Origin: Agarilytica sp045430305
GTDB lineage: Bacteria > Pseudomonadota > Gammaproteobacteria > Pseudomonadales > Cellvibrionaceae
DNA length: 64,000 bases
Assembly (NCBI GenBank): GCA_045430305.1
Contig: JAILXW010000003.1
Coordinates: forward strand, 496,001-560,000
Direction of reading: 5' to 3'
The notes below the pieces were generated by a model. The model was given only the letters and a program-made list of their open reading frames with translations. It was not told the origin of the DNA and made no database searches. Of this stretch, positions 34,059-42,987 are shown piece by piece. Each line of letters begins with the position of its first letter. Positions within the stretch are counted from its first letter, which is position 1. The translations under genes were made by a program, and so were the position numbers.

Positions 34059-34253
34059 TTATGGTGCTTTTGTGCCTGGTGGCGGTAGTAATTGAAGTTG
34101 TTCCGCGATGTCTCTAATCATGTCGTAGTCTTGGTTTTTGGCTATCACAAAATGGCTGCCTTTAAATACTCTCAGCAAGTCTCTTTCGTTATTCATTGAG
34201 AAAATGGCTTGTACTAAATCATCGGTGAAGCCGGCGCCAAATTTTTTATTGTT
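34059..34253 (-). pseudogene. possible 3' fragment of a lost gene
   Basis: On the minus strand, 64 codons are open before a TAA at 34059. They read as ordinary protein (FGAGFTDDLVQAIFSM ... VFKGSHFVIAKNQDYDMIRD ... LLPPPGTKAP). The frame is closed by a TGA at 34254 and has no start signal. Flanking DNA in other frames keeps short protein-like pieces. I take it as the decayed C-terminal end of a gene whose 5' part is gone. The family is not recognised. A plus-strand frame over the same bases (34138-34323) looks like chance. Confidence 0.4.
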
Positions 34254-34406
34254 TCATGTGATCGTTGAGGGTCGTGAATTAAGATGGGTGTTAATCGAAA
34301 GGCTAGTGGATAAACGTCAGTAGCTCAAGAAGCTATATGCATTCATTGTGTGGGGCGCTCGGTTTGGCGTTGGCCTGTATGGTGAGGCCCAAGCGACGTT
34401 CGTGTC

Positions 34407-35069
34407 TTAATGGAGGGTCGGTTTTACTGAGCCTTCGTTCATTACCAAGAATATCGAAGAGTCACCCGCAAGGCAGGGCCATTGTTCCAGTTCTGACTTA
34501 AAGCCTTTCTCTCGATGTAAATCCACATGGCGTTGAAAAATAAGAGTGTTGGCAAAATCTAACTTGGTAAACAACACTTCTACGCTATATGCCACCGCGG
34601 TGTCGAGCTCGTTGGCAAGGTCTTCGCCGAGAATGTCGTGGATGATGAGGTTGGAAATGGTCATGTCCATCGGGGCCAAGGGCATGCCCCACACTATCAT
34701 CATGCGATCATTTACTTCTTCTATGAGGCGGTGTGCTAAATAAGCCTGGTCGATGAGTGCCTGCATGCCACTGTGTTTTTGTGAGATGAAGTCCGGAGGC
34801 GAGGAAAAATAACTTTCTGCTACGTCTAAAAATTCGCGTGCAAAGCTGTAAGTACCTGAAGCTTGGGTCATGCCACGTAGGGCGTCGATCACGTCGGGCA
34901 CGTGTTCTATATACCTGGTAACAAAATCCAACAAGCTGCGTGAGGTGTTTTCTTGCGGCAGAGAAATGTTCCGGTGGAGCGAGTGAATTTTGCTCGTTAG
35001 GAAGGCTTCCAGTGCGTGATCGATCTCTTCTTCATGACGTGCGATTTGAATCGTATCTCGAATCTGCAA
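34407..35069 (-). CDS. conserved-looking cytoplasmic protein of unknown function
   Basis: I do not recognise this 220-residue product. It is mostly helical by composition, with no signal peptide, membrane span or cysteine pair. Notable segments are MTQASGTYSFAREFL, AHRLIEEVNDRMMIVWG and DMTISNLIIHDILGEDLANELD. The likely start is TTG 35069, with GAGG nine bases upstream; the frame is open 16 codons further but has no better start. It is monocistronic, between a gene fragment and the MATE exporter. Confidence 0.7.
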   Translation of the reverse strand: MQIRDTIQIARHEEEIDHALEAFLTSKIHSLHRNISLPQENTSRSLLDFVTRYIEHVPDVIDALRGMTQASGTYSFAREFLDVAESYFSSPPDFISQKHSGMQALIDQAYLAHRLIEEVNDRMMIVWGMPLAPMDMTISNLIIHDILGEDLANELDTAVAYSVEVLFTKLDFANTLIFQRHVDLHREKGFKSELEQWPCLAGDSSIFLVMNEGSVKPTLH

Positions 35070-35211
35070 GCGTATGGCCTCGTTAGCGTTATCTCTTAGT
35101 GTGTGGATCTGCTACTGCCAGGGCGCTGTACAAGCAGGTGTTCTTTAGCGCCACTATTGTAAAAAATTTAACCTAAATTTGGCCAAAATCAAGGCCATAG
35201 CTGACAATGTA

Positions 35212-36558
35212 CTAAAGGGCGGATTTCTTATTCGGAACGAGCCATCGTTGGTGCTTACTAATCCAAAAATAGGCATAGCCGAGTGTGGCAGCGCGACCTA
35301 AATTGAATATTACAAAGGCGAGCCACAAGCCATGATTACCCAGAGGTTTTAAAAGCCACCAACAGGTCAAGAAGAGAAGCCCAGAGCCGATCATGGTGTT
35401 ACGCATTGCGCGAGTGCGGCCAGCGCCTATAAAAATACCATCTAGCATGTAGCAGCCGACGCTGATGAGCGGAATCACCACCAGCCAAGGAAGATAAGTT
35501 AACGCGGCTTTTCTAACGAGTTCAATGTTAGTGAGTAGTGCGAAAATATCAGGCCCTAAGAGCCAGAAGCTCACAGAGAGCGTGAGGGCCATGCATGTGG
35601 CAGTAACGCTGACAGCTGCGCTGGCGCGATGAAAATCCTTTATACGCTTTCCACCAATAGCCTCTGCAGTCATCGTTTCACCCGCCAGAGCATAACCATC
35701 TAAAAAGTGTGAAATAAATATCGTGCACTGAAAAATAATGGCGTTGGCTGCTAGAACGTCGGTGCCGAAGTAAGCGCTTTGGGCGTTGAAAAAATTTATG
35801 ACCCCTAACAATATCAGTGTGCGTAAAAAGAGGTCGGCGCCTTGCAGTAGGCTGCCTTTGAGTCGATGCCAATTGAAGTGGCGGTTGAGGTGCCAGCGGT
35901 GTTTGTGGGCGTGAAGGCAAGCGATTGCGACAATGCTGATACAGGCAAAGTACTCTGCAATTAAGGTCGCGTAAGCCGCGCCGCGCACGTTCCAATCGAG
36001 TTGAACAATAAAAATATAGTCCAGTAATATATTGAGTAAGTTGGCGCTTACTGTTACCAAGAGCACTGATTTTGTTTTGCTTAAGCCGATCAGCCAACCC
36101 ATGGCGACGTAGGTAAGTAACACCGCCGGCGCTGAAAAAACACGAATACGGCAATACTCCAAAGCTAATTCGAGTAACGCTTGGTTGGGTGTGACTAGCC
36201 ATACTAGCGCGGGAAGAATGGTTGTTTGTGCAGCAATAAGCCCACAGCCTATTATGATTGCTACGGTGCCGTTCTGGCTCAAATACACCATCACTGCGTT
36301 GCTTGTGTTTGAGCCTACCGCATGAGCGGTTGAGTTGGTGGTGCCCATCCGTAAAAAAGCAAATACCCAGTACAGCAGCGCAATAATATTGGCGCCAATC
36401 GCGACAGCGCCTAAATAGGAGGGGTCTTCCAAATGACCAAGCATGGCGGTGTCGGCCAGGCCCATGAGCGGAACTGAAATATTCGACACGATCATCGGCC
36501 ATGCCAGTGTCCAGGCTTTTGAGTGGGGAAGATCTGTTAGTTCTGTGCGAAAGCGCAT
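35212..36558 (-). CDS. MATE-family efflux transporter, DinF-like
   Basis: This 448-residue protein has twelve hydrophobic spans in two similar halves. The family N-terminus (AWPMIVSNISVPLMGLADTAMLGHL) and the mid-protein repeat (ANAIIFQCTIFISHFLDGYALAGETMTAEAIGG) fit the DinF branch of MATE exporters, which extrude drugs or toxic cations with Na+ or H+. ATG 36558 (MRFRTEL) is taken as start; a GTG at 36609 would add 17 polar residues. Substrate unknown. Confidence 0.9.
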   Translation of the reverse strand: MRFRTELTDLPHSKAWTLAWPMIVSNISVPLMGLADTAMLGHLEDPSYLGAVAIGANIIALLYWVFAFLRMGTTNSTAHAVGSNTSNAVMVYLSQNGTVAIIIGCGLIAAQTTILPALVWLVTPNQALLELALEYCRIRVFSAPAVLLTYVAMGWLIGLSKTKSVLLVTVSANLLNILLDYIFIVQLDWNVRGAAYATLIAEYFACISIVAIACLHAHKHRWHLNRHFNWHRLKGSLLQGADLFLRTLILLGVINFFNAQSAYFGTDVLAANAIIFQCTIFISHFLDGYALAGETMTAEAIGGKRIKDFHRASAAVSVTATCMALTLSVSFWLLGPDIFALLTNIELVRKAALTYLPWLVVIPLISVGCYMLDGIFIGAGRTRAMRNTMIGSGLLFLTCWWLLKPLGNHGLWLAFVIFNLGRAATLGYAYFWISKHQRWLVPNKKSAL

Positions 36559-36974
36559 ATGTGTTCGTGATGGCCTGTTCTGGGAGCGGGGTTTTCGGTG
36601 AAAAATCACTATCCAGAAATTTTACAGGGCCGGGAGCGGAATGCCCTAAGAGAATTATTCGCAAATGTAAGCAATCGGATTGTCTAAAAAAACGGCGATT
36701 TCCCTAATAAATAGTGAGATAAAAGTAATAAGCCCTTACTTTTCGTCTGATTGTGCCGTTATAATCCCCGCCTGCGACAAACTGCCACATCTTGCAGCAT
36801 GGTTTTGCATGCCTCGTCGGCACTTCTACATACTCTATATAAGAAGAAGTGTCAGCCTAGATCGCCGCTTTTCACCCTGAAAAGACCTGTCGCACAAGCA
36901 GTAACAATAACAATGCAGAACGTTTTAGTTTTGTCACTAATCAGCATCAACGAATTATATTTGGAGAAAGGGCG
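36559..36974 (+). promoter_or_regulatory. divergent region upstream of the cytochrome oxidase operon
   Basis: A perfect -10 hexamer TATAAT lies at 36760-36765, without a good -35, about 215 bases before coxB. No convincing gene was seen. The region also contains the start side of the minus-strand MATE gene. Confidence 0.35.
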
Positions 36975-38105
36975 ATGTTATTAACTTGCAAGCGTTCGCT
37001 CGCTCTGCTTTTTGCCGCAGGCCTTATGCTTTTGTCGGCAATGGGTAACGCGGGGGATTTGCAGTTCAATATGACCGAGGGCGTCACCTCAATAAGTAAA
37101 GAAGTCTTTGGGCTTCATATGCTTATATTTTACATTTGCTGTGCCATCGGCGTGCTCGTGTTCGGTGTTATGTTTGTAAGCATGTACTTACACCGAAAGT
37201 CTCGTGGTGCTAAAGCATCAAATTTTCATGAAAGCGTGACTTTAGAGCTTATTTGGACCGTCATTCCTGCACTTATCTTGGTTGCAATGGCGTTTCCAGC
37301 AACCTCCACACTCAAGAAAATTTATGATAGTGAGGATGCCGAAGTTGATATCTTGGTGACGGGATATCAATGGAAGTGGAAATATGAATATCTTGGTCAA
37401 GACGTTAGCTTTTTCTCTAGTTTGTCGACGCCAATGGCGCAAATCTACGACGAAGAAGAGAAAGGCGAGCACTATCTATTAGAGGTAGATAAAGCTCTCG
37501 TCATTCCTGCTGACACCAAGGTGCGTTTCTTGGTGACTGCTGGCGATGTTATCCACAGCTGGTGGGTGCCTGAGTTAGCGGTTAAGCGCGATGCAATTCC
37601 TGGTTTTACGAATGCAGCTTGGACGTATGTTGAAGAGCCCGGTGTATACCGCGGCCAGTGTGCAGAGCTTTGTGGTAAAGACCACGGCTTTATGCCCATC
37701 GAAGTTCACGTAGTAGAGAAAGAAGAGTACGCGGCTTGGATCGGCGAGAAAAAAGCAGAAGTTGCTGCGATTGCCGAAGCGGCCAAACAAACCCTTACTA
37801 TGGATGAATTGGTATCACAAGGTGAAGAAGTTTACGGTAAGTATTGTGCTTCATGTCACCAAGCGGATGGTAGTGGTATGCCGCCAACATTCCCGGCGAT
37901 TGTGGGTTCTGCAATTGCGCAAGGTGATGTTGGTGCTCACTTGAACCGCGTCATTAATGGTGGTCAAGGTATGCCGCCATTCGGCGAGCAGCTCACTCCT
38001 GTTGAGTCAGCCGCTGTTATTACCTTCCAACGTAACGCCTTCGGCAACAATATGGGTGATCTAGTTCAGCCCATCGATGTTGTTGAATACAAGCAAGGCC
38101 AATAG
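36975..38105 (+). CDS. coxB: cytochrome c oxidase subunit II with fused cytochrome c domain
   Basis: After a signal peptide and two membrane spans (about residues 40-65 and 80-105), a periplasmic cupredoxin domain carries the binuclear CuA site (HSWWVPE ... CAELCGKDHGFMPIEVHV). A C-terminal cytochrome c domain with CASCHQADGSGMPP and the later methionine (GQGMPPFG) is fused, as in caa3-type and Pseudomonas-type enzymes. Subunit II accepts electrons from cytochrome c and passes them to haem a in subunit I. It is the first gene of the oxidase operon. Confidence 0.96.
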   Translation: MLLTCKRSLALLFAAGLMLLSAMGNAGDLQFNMTEGVTSISKEVFGLHMLIFYICCAIGVLVFGVMFVSMYLHRKSRGAKASNFHESVTLELIWTVIPALILVAMAFPATSTLKKIYDSEDAEVDILVTGYQWKWKYEYLGQDVSFFSSLSTPMAQIYDEEEKGEHYLLEVDKALVIPADTKVRFLVTAGDVIHSWWVPELAVKRDAIPGFTNAAWTYVEEPGVYRGQCAELCGKDHGFMPIEVHVVEKEEYAAWIGEKKAEVAAIAEAAKQTLTMDELVSQGEEVYGKYCASCHQADGSGMPPTFPAIVGSAIAQGDVGAHLNRVINGGQGMPPFGEQLTPVESAAVITFQRNAFGNNMGDLVQPIDVVEYKQGQ

Positions 38106-38116
38106 GAGAGACGAAT

Positions 38117-39685
38117 ATGGCACATGGTCCTGCGAAAGGCTTAGGCCGCTGGTTATTTACTACTAACCACAAAGACATCGGTAGCATGTATTTGTGGTTC
38201 TCATTCGCCATGTTTTTTCTTGGCGGTATTTTTGCGTTGGTGATTCGTGCAGAATTATTCCAACCGGGCATGCAAATTGTCGAGCCTGATTTCTTCAACC
38301 AGATGACTACGATGCATGGTCTGGTGATGGTGTTTGGTGCGGTGATGCCAGCCTTTGTTGGCTTGGCTAACTGGATGATTCCAATGATGATTGGTGCTCC
38401 TGACATGGCCTTGCCGCGCATGAACAACTGGAGCTTCTGGATTCTTCCTTTTGCTTTTGCGCTTCTTGCTTCAACGCTATTTATGGAAGGCGGTGCTCCT
38501 AACTTTGGTTGGACTTTCTACGCGCCTCTTTCTACCACCTATGCAAACGACACCGTTACTTTCTTTATCTTTGGTGTTCACATCATGGGTGCGAGTTCTA
38601 TTATGGGCTCAATCAACATCATCGCCACGATTTTGAACATGCGTGCTCCTGGCATGACATTGATGAAGATGCCGCTGTTCGTGTGGACGTGGCTGATCAC
38701 CGCCTACTTGCTTATCGCGGTAATGCCGGTACTGGCGGGTGTTGTTACCATGATGTTGATGGATATTCATTTCGGCACTAGCTTCTTTGATGCAGCCGGT
38801 GGTGGTGACCCTGTATTGTTCCAGCATATTTTCTGGTTCTTCGGTCATCCTGAGGTATACATTATGATTCTGCCTGCCTTCGGTGTTGTGTCTGCGATCA
38901 TTCCTACGTTTGCGCGTAAGCCGCTATTTGGTTACTCATCCATGGTATACGCGACAGCGTCTATCGCATTCTTGAGCTTCATCGTTTGGGCGCATCACAT
39001 GTTTACTGTGGGTATGCCGCTCTTCGGTGAGTTGGTGTTTATGTACGCAACGATGCTGATCGCCGTTCCAACAGGCGTGAAAGTCTTTAACTGGGTCACC
39101 ACAATGTGGAAAGGCTCAATGACGTTCGAAACGCCCATGTTGTTCTCCATTGCGTTCGTGATTCTGTTTACCATAGGTGGTTTCTCTGGCTTGATGCTCG
39201 CAATTGCGCCGGTTGACTTCCAATATCACGACACTTACTTCGTTGTAGCCCACTTTCACTACGTGCTTGTACCGGGCGCGATCTTCTCGATCACGGCTGC
39301 GGTTTACTACTGGCTACCTAAGTGGTCGGGCAAAATGTACGACGAGGGTTTGGGCAAAACTCACTTCTGGTTGGCATTTGCGGGCTTGAATATTACCTTC
39401 TTCCCGATGCATTTCTCGGGCTTGGCCGGCATGCCGCGTCGTATTCCAGACTACAACCCGCTTTGGGCTGACTGGAACATGATTTCTTCAGTGGGCGCAT
39501 TCTTATTTGGTGCAGCACAAGTGTTGTTCCTCTACATTGTTATTAGAACAATCGTAAGTGGTAAGAAAGCGACAGACCGCGTCTGGGAAGGCTCGCATGG
39601 TTTGGAATGGTCAGTAGCATCGCCAGCGCCGTACCATACTTTCGCTACGCCACCTGAAAAGAGCGTTGTTGAGAAAGAGACTTAA
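38117..39685 (+). CDS. coxA: cytochrome c oxidase subunit I
   Basis: Twelve membrane spans hold haem a, haem a3 and CuB. Ligand motifs are TTMHGLVMVF (haem a histidine), FFGHPEVYIMILP (CuB histidine cross-linked to tyrosine), WAHHMFTVGM (CuB histidines), and HDTYFVVAHFHYVL (haem a and a3 histidines). HPEVY marks an A-type haem-copper oxidase with the K-channel tyrosine. At 522 residues it is standard. It follows coxB by 11 bases and overlaps ctaG by one base. Confidence 0.98.
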   Translation: MAHGPAKGLGRWLFTTNHKDIGSMYLWFSFAMFFLGGIFALVIRAELFQPGMQIVEPDFFNQMTTMHGLVMVFGAVMPAFVGLANWMIPMMIGAPDMALPRMNNWSFWILPFAFALLASTLFMEGGAPNFGWTFYAPLSTTYANDTVTFFIFGVHIMGASSIMGSINIIATILNMRAPGMTLMKMPLFVWTWLITAYLLIAVMPVLAGVVTMMLMDIHFGTSFFDAAGGGDPVLFQHIFWFFGHPEVYIMILPAFGVVSAIIPTFARKPLFGYSSMVYATASIAFLSFIVWAHHMFTVGMPLFGELVFMYATMLIAVPTGVKVFNWVTTMWKGSMTFETPMLFSIAFVILFTIGGFSGLMLAIAPVDFQYHDTYFVVAHFHYVLVPGAIFSITAAVYYWLPKWSGKMYDEGLGKTHFWLAFAGLNITFFPMHFSGLAGMPRRIPDYNPLWADWNMISSVGAFLFGAAQVLFLYIVIRTIVSGKKATDRVWEGSHGLEWSVASPAPYHTFATPPEKSVVEKET

Positions 39686-40302
39686 TGGCTGACGAGCAAA
39701 AACAAATTCACATTACGATCGCCAAGCTGTGTGGCTTGGCTGTCTCGATGTTTGTTTTTGCTATGTGGGTCATGCCGCCACTCTACATTTGGTTTTGTGA
39801 TGTGGCTGGCCTAAACGGTAAAACCCGTGGCCAGTATGAGGCGGCTGTACCCGCAGCAGTGGATACTAGCCGAACGGTAACGGTTCAGTTCGTTGCCATG
39901 AATAACGAAAATATGCCTTGGGAATTCTCGCCAAATGAATTCTCAGTGAAAGTTCACCCGGGCGAAGCAAAGGTGACGCATTTCGATGCGCGCAACCTAA
40001 CGGGTGAGATCATGGTAGCGCAGGCGGTGCCGAGCATGGTGCCAAGCAACGCGACTGATTACTTTCACAAAACAGAATGTTTTTGTTTTAACAAGCAAGT
40101 GCTTGGGCCGAACGAAAACGCAGAGTTAGGTTTGCAGTTTATTGTCGACCAGGCTTTGCCCAAGAATGTAAAAACTATAACGCTTTCCTACAGTTTGTTT
40201 GATGTGACGGAAATGTCGCAAAGCGATGTAGAAAATAAGGCTGCTGAGTTGCAAGCGCAAAACAGCAATACTAATGAATCATTAAAACTAACCGCAAATT
40301 AA
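39685..40302 (+). CDS. ctaG: cytochrome c oxidase assembly protein CtaG (Cox11)
   Basis: Cox11 delivers copper to the CuB site of subunit I. One N-terminal membrane span anchors a periplasmic immunoglobulin-like domain. The copper-binding motif is intact (HKTECFCFNKQ), with the third conserved cysteine absent from the short N-terminal tail. Start and coxA stop overlap (TAATG). At 205 residues it is the usual size. Confidence 0.95.
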   Translation: MADEQKQIHITIAKLCGLAVSMFVFAMWVMPPLYIWFCDVAGLNGKTRGQYEAAVPAAVDTSRTVTVQFVAMNNENMPWEFSPNEFSVKVHPGEAKVTHFDARNLTGEIMVAQAVPSMVPSNATDYFHKTECFCFNKQVLGPNENAELGLQFIVDQALPKNVKTITLSYSLFDVTEMSQSDVENKAAELQAQNSNTNESLKLTAN

Positions 40303-40331
40303 ACAGAATATATAAGGCGGGGCGAGTAATT

Positions 40332-41252
40332 ATGGAACAAAAACACGAGAACTATTACGTACCTGAACAAAGTAAATTCCCTTTGTTTGCGTCTTTGGGT
40401 TTGTTTGTCACTGTATTTGGTTTGGCCAATTGGATAAACGAAATTAGTGGCGATAAAGATGGCTCTGGTATGGCCGTTTTTTTTCTAGGCCTGGTGCTGC
40501 TTTGTTACGTGCTATTCCAGTGGTTTTCTACGGTAGTTGACGAAAATATTCGTGGTATGAACTCCGTTCAGCTTAAGCGCTCTTATGTTTGGGGTATGGG
40601 CTGGTTTATTTTTTCTGAAGTGATGTTCTTTGCGGCCTTTTTTGGTGCGCTTTACTATATTCGTGCTATTTCCTTGGCCGAACTTAGTCATGGTGACACG
40701 TCAGAACTTTTGTGGAATGGTTTTAAAGCTGAATGGCCTTTAATGACAACGCCTGATCAAGCGCTTAATGGTGAAGCTGCTGTAGTTGCTGGCCCTGATT
40801 CAAATATGAGTAACCCCGGTATTAGTAATTGGTTGGGTTGGTTGCCTTTCTGGAACACCGCAGTACTTATTACTTCTTCGGTTACGGTTCACTTTGCTCA
40901 CACTGCGCTTAAGAAAGACAACAAAAAACAATTTAATATCTGGTTGGGTATTACTGTTGCGCTTGGCATTTTCTTCTTATTCTTACAGGCGGAAGAATAT
41001 ATTCATGCATATGCACACGGCTTAACAATTGATTCCGGTGCTTACGGTACTACCTTTTTCTTATTGACCGGTTTCCACGGTTTGCACGTTACGTTAGGCA
41101 CCTTTATGTTGCTTGTGCAGTGGTTGCGCTCAATCACGAAAGGCCATTTCAACCATCACGATTGTTTCGGTTTTGAGGCATCTAGCTGGTACTGGCACTT
41201 TGTTGATGTAGTTTGGGTGGGGTTATTCTTATTTGTATATATTCTTGGCTAA
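40332..41252 (+). CDS. coxC: cytochrome c oxidase subunit III
   Basis: This seven-span subunit stabilises the enzyme and feeds its proton path. Family landmarks are KRSYVWGMGWFIFSEVMFFAAFFGALYYIR, LITSSVTVHFAH, EYIHAYAHG, TTFFLLTGFHGLHVTLG and SSWYWHFVDVVWVGLFLFVYI. The 306 residues match relatives with a central insertion. It is the last gene of the oxidase operon before a strong terminator. Confidence 0.97.
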   Translation: MEQKHENYYVPEQSKFPLFASLGLFVTVFGLANWINEISGDKDGSGMAVFFLGLVLLCYVLFQWFSTVVDENIRGMNSVQLKRSYVWGMGWFIFSEVMFFAAFFGALYYIRAISLAELSHGDTSELLWNGFKAEWPLMTTPDQALNGEAAVVAGPDSNMSNPGISNWLGWLPFWNTAVLITSSVTVHFAHTALKKDNKKQFNIWLGITVALGIFFLFLQAEEYIHAYAHGLTIDSGAYGTTFFLLTGFHGLHVTLGTFMLLVQWLRSITKGHFNHHDCFGFEASSWYWHFVDVVWVGLFLFVYILG

Positions 41253-41288
41253 GTTGACTGTATATAAGCCAAAATAAAAATAATAAAA

Positions 41289-41325
41289 AAACGGCAAAGT
41301 GGGTTACTCACTTTGCCGTTTTTGT
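41289..41325. terminator. bidirectional rho-independent terminator
   Basis: AAACGGCAAAGTG (41289-41301), a seven-base loop and CACTTTGCCGTTT (41309-41321) make a perfect 13-bp stem. T residues follow on the plus strand and A residues precede it, so it works for coxC and for the convergent DUF2909 gene. Confidence 0.92.
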
Positions 41326-41345
41326 TTTTATTAAAGAAAGAATTC

Positions 41346-41600
41346 TTATTGGTCTTTCGTGATTTCGTTGGGAGCGTAGCGATGCTCGGCCCAAGGTGCT
41401 TTATTTGTGAGTTGGCCGCTATGTATACCGTAGGCGATGGTTAGCATCATGATTGTCGCTAGCCCTATGCGTGTACCCAAGGCATAAAGTGTTCGTTTGG
41501 ATTCTGGGATGCCAGTATCTTTTAGCAAAAATGTTAGGCCGCTGCTGAGTGCTACAACCAAGGCTATAAATTCAGCGATAATCAGTATTTTTATGCCCAT
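41346..41600 (-). CDS. twin transmembrane protein, DUF2909 family
   Basis: This 84-residue protein has two spans (about residues 4-26 and 43-63) joined by a short basic loop (KDTGIPESKRTLYAL), ending with the polar GQLTNKAPWAEH. Small proteins like this are found in the oxidase assembly block of Pseudomonas and relatives, on the strand opposite the oxidase genes and divergent from the SURF1 gene. A role in oxidase assembly or stability is inferred from location only. Confidence 0.85.
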   Translation of the reverse strand: MGIKILIIAEFIALVVALSSGLTFLLKDTGIPESKRTLYALGTRIGLATIMMLTIAYGIHSGQLTNKAPWAEHRYAPNEITKDQ

Positions 41601-41615
41601 GAGAAATTCCCGGGA

Positions 41616-42347
41616 ATGAATGAAAGAAAATTAGAGTTCGATTTTAACTGGAAGCTAAGCCTTTGTGTTGTTCTTTTCCTGCCTGTCTTGCTGCGTTTGT
41701 GTGTTTGGCAGTTGGAGCGGGCAGAAGAGAAAATCGCGCTAAAAGCTCAATGGGTAAGTAGCCAGGCTGCGGTCCCGCTTGAGTTCGATTTTTATCAAAG
41801 TTATGAGAACTACCAGCGTGTTTCAATGACTGGTCGTTATTTGGTAGAGAATTATTGGCTGCAAGAGAACCAGATTTCTAACGGCCAGTTGGGTTACAAC
41901 GTTGTGATGCCTTTTGAGTTGGTTAGTGGAGAAGTCGTAGCAATCAATCGTGGTTGGGTGGCGGGCACCCCAATGCGTGATTTTGTACCAGAAGTGCCGG
42001 TGCCGCTAGGTGACGTCCGAGTTACAGGGGCGCTGATTACGCCTAGCGATAGTAAGTTGATTCGAGAGGCAGAGGTCAGCGCAAAATCGTGGCCGCATAA
42101 AGTGCTTGAAATTGACCTTAAAGTGATGCGCCACCAAAGCAAGCTAGCGCTGTACGAAAAGTTACTTCAAATTGATGCAGATAGTGGCTCGGCATTGACG
42201 GTGATGTGGCAGCCTATTAATGTGTCGCCCGCCAAGCACTATGGGTATTCCCTTCAGTGGGGGTTGTTAGGTGTGGCTTTAGCGGTCTTGTATGTATTCG
42301 CAAGTACCAATCTTGGACAAATTTTATTTCCTAAAAAACATGACTGA
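41616..42347 (+). CDS. SURF1 family oxidase assembly protein
   Basis: SURF1/Shy1 proteins help insert haem a into subunit I. Two spans, near the N-terminus (about 14-31) and the C-terminus (about 210-230), flank a periplasmic domain. The conserved features are VLLRLCVWQLERAEEK, AINRGWVAGTPMRD and HYGYSLQWG near the last span. At 243 residues it is standard. The next gene overlaps its stop codon. Confidence 0.93.
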   Translation: MNERKLEFDFNWKLSLCVVLFLPVLLRLCVWQLERAEEKIALKAQWVSSQAAVPLEFDFYQSYENYQRVSMTGRYLVENYWLQENQISNGQLGYNVVMPFELVSGEVVAINRGWVAGTPMRDFVPEVPVPLGDVRVTGALITPSDSKLIREAEVSAKSWPHKVLEIDLKVMRHQSKLALYEKLLQIDADSGSALTVMWQPINVSPAKHYGYSLQWGLLGVALAVLYVFASTNLGQILFPKKHD

Positions 42348-42972
42348 TGAAATAGTAAACCCTACAAGCAAGCAAGATGTAGCTAAGAAAAAAGGGCTTT
42401 CCCCGAAATCGAATTTTCTACTTATCGTGGCGGTGGCGTTTGTGCCGATGTTATTGGCCTACACGATGTTTTTTACTGGCCTGGGTGTTCCCGAAGGAAC
42501 CGTCAATAACGGTGAGTTGATTAAAGCGCAAAGCCTTGAGGGTTTTGTGTCGGACGAAATCTGGCAAGCGCTGCAGCAGAAAAAGAAGTGGCGATTGCTC
42601 TTACCCGTTGGGAAAACCTGTGACCAAAGTTGTCAAGACAGCCTCTTTACCACACGCCAGGTGCATATTCGTTTAGGTGAAAAGGGCATTCGCGTAGAGC
42701 GATACGCTTTGAACTATGGCGGTGAATCTGGCGCTAAGTTTCTTGATGATATTGCGCTCGAGCATCCACGATTACAGCGTGCTGACGTGACTCGCGCGCA
42801 ATGGCGTGAGTGGAGTGCGCCTCTAGAAGCATTTACCGTTAATCAAGCAAAGCATTTCTATTTTCTTGTAGATCAAGAGGGGTTCGCCATGATGGTTTAT
42901 ACCGACCAACACGGTAATGACCTGTTGAAGGATATTAAACGCGCCTTGAAATATTCTATTGATTATCAATAG
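42340..42972 (+). CDS. membrane-anchored Sco/thioredoxin-like assembly protein of unknown function
   Basis: ATG 42340 overlaps the SURF1 stop, which indicates coupling. One span lies near residues 26-48, followed by a periplasmic domain of about 160 residues. It contains LPVGKTCDQSCQDSL, whose C-x3-C spacing is that of the copper-binding Sco motif, and a late hydrophobic strand KHFYFLVDQEGFAMM where thioredoxin folds have their fourth strand. The Sco histidine is not clear. Genes at this position in relatives are annotated only as hypothetical. Copper handling is inference. Confidence 0.8.
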   Translation: MTDEIVNPTSKQDVAKKKGLSPKSNFLLIVAVAFVPMLLAYTMFFTGLGVPEGTVNNGELIKAQSLEGFVSDEIWQALQQKKKWRLLLPVGKTCDQSCQDSLFTTRQVHIRLGEKGIRVERYALNYGGESGAKFLDDIALEHPRLQRADVTRAQWREWSAPLEAFTVNQAKHFYFLVDQEGFAMMVYTDQHGNDLLKDIKRALKYSIDYQ

Positions 42973-42987
42973 GTTAGATAAAAAATA

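Noticed and set aside
34138..34323. Plus-strand 61-codon frame as a gene
   Set aside because: No ribosome binding site, composition unlike protein, and the opposite strand reads better.
35678..36664. Long alternative minus-strand frame of 328 codons over the MATE gene
   Set aside because: The translation is rich in Arg, His and Ser with no hydrophobic spans; the MATE frame carries clear family motifs.
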